Assembly: GCA_046734795.1 (NCBI GenBank) | Contig: JBKPRX010000081.1 | Location: 1-28,272, forward strand | Length of the DNA stretch: 28,272 bases | Source: JBKPRX01 sp046734795 | Lineage (GTDB): Bacteria; Actinomycetota; Thermoleophilia; Gaiellales; Gaiellaceae | Direction of reading: 5' to 3' | Shown: in pieces, positions 28,104-28,272 of the stretch | Layout of the letters: each line of letters opens with the position of its first letter | How positions within the stretch are numbered: the stretch's first letter is position 1 | Position numbers and translations under genes: made by a program | The notes under the pieces: generated by a model | The model's input: the letters and a program-made list of their open reading frames with translations, nothing else | The model's database searches: none | Told to the model about the DNA's origin: nothing

Positions 28104-28272
28104 CTAGCCCGGCGCGTATTCGAACCAGTGGAAGTCCGCCGGCACGGTTGCGTCGCGCCCGGCGGTCGCGAAGAGGCCGAGCACCGCGCCGGTGAAGTGG
28201 TGCCGTCCGGTGCGAGCGAGGATCGTCTCCGCCGAAAGCGCGTTCGTCGCGACGTGCCCGAGCTCGTGGAGC
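28104..28272 (-). CDS. C-terminus of a probable GH43-family glycosidase (arabinofuranosidase/xylosidase), 5' end outside window
   Basis: Only the last 55 or so residues are visible, read on the minus strand to a TAG at 28104. The segment RHHFTGAVLGLFATAGRD followed by ADFHWFEYAPG is the signature ending of GH43 beta-xylosidases/alpha-L-arabinofuranosidases, whose C-terminal beta-sandwich closes with FTGA-GLYATG...ADFDWFEY. The catalytic five-bladed propeller is beyond the window edge, so activity cannot be checked. A secreted or cytosolic arabinofuran-cleaving enzyme would fit the neighbouring arabinose operon. Confidence 0.65.
   Translation of the reverse strand, partial: LHELGHVATNALSAETILARTGRHHFTGAVLGLFATAGRDATVPADFHWFEYAPG

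Overview
This 28.3 kb window is GC-rich (clearly above 60% by eye) with many GTG starts, 4-base GTGA/ATGA gene overlaps, Streptomyces-like TAGnnT -10 boxes and little intergenic DNA. Together with the gene families this suggests a high-GC actinobacterium, possibly a soil Thermoleophilia-type lineage; that placement is inference. I see no phage, transposon, CRISPR array or rRNA.

Left part (1-10160): a mixed set of small units. They are the 3' end of an MIO-family aromatic amino acid ammonia-lyase (PAL/TAL-like rather than histidase at a key residue); a convergent membrane receptor with intact GGDEF and HD-GYP domains; a class III aminotransferase with an overlapping YjbR protein; a metallo-beta-lactamase-fold hydrolase; a flavin reductase; a ThDP enzyme related to benzoylformate decarboxylase but with changed active-site residues; and, on the minus strand, a secreted chymotrypsin-fold protease, a two-helix membrane protein and a YjbQ protein. 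A tRNA with anticodon CAU follows at 10165, then about 500 bases in which I recognise no gene.

Middle (10746-15479, minus strand): a tightly overlapping operon running IlvD/Edd-type sugar-acid dehydratase > NAD-dependent epimerase/dehydrogenase > aldo-keto reductase > small ORF > SDR dehydrogenase. The dehydratase resembles L-arabinonate dehydratases, so the module looks like an oxidative (non-phosphorylating) aldose pathway. A galactokinase gene diverges from it.

Right part (16748-28272): a pentose locus. A LacI-family repressor diverges from a long plus-strand operon: sugar-binding protein, permease, single-domain ATPase, L-arabinose isomerase (araA), L-ribulose-5-P 4-epimerase (araD), a zinc polyol/alcohol dehydrogenase and L-ribulokinase (araB). 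A secreted aldose 1-epimerase and an aldo-keto reductase follow. A LacI-type palindrome overlaps the -35 of the likely operon promoter. The window ends inside a minus-strand gene whose C-terminus looks like a GH43 arabinofuranosidase/xylosidase. The region could thus release arabinose from plant polymers, mutarotate it outside the cell, import it and take it to D-xylulose-5-P, with the dehydratase operon as a possible second, oxidative route.
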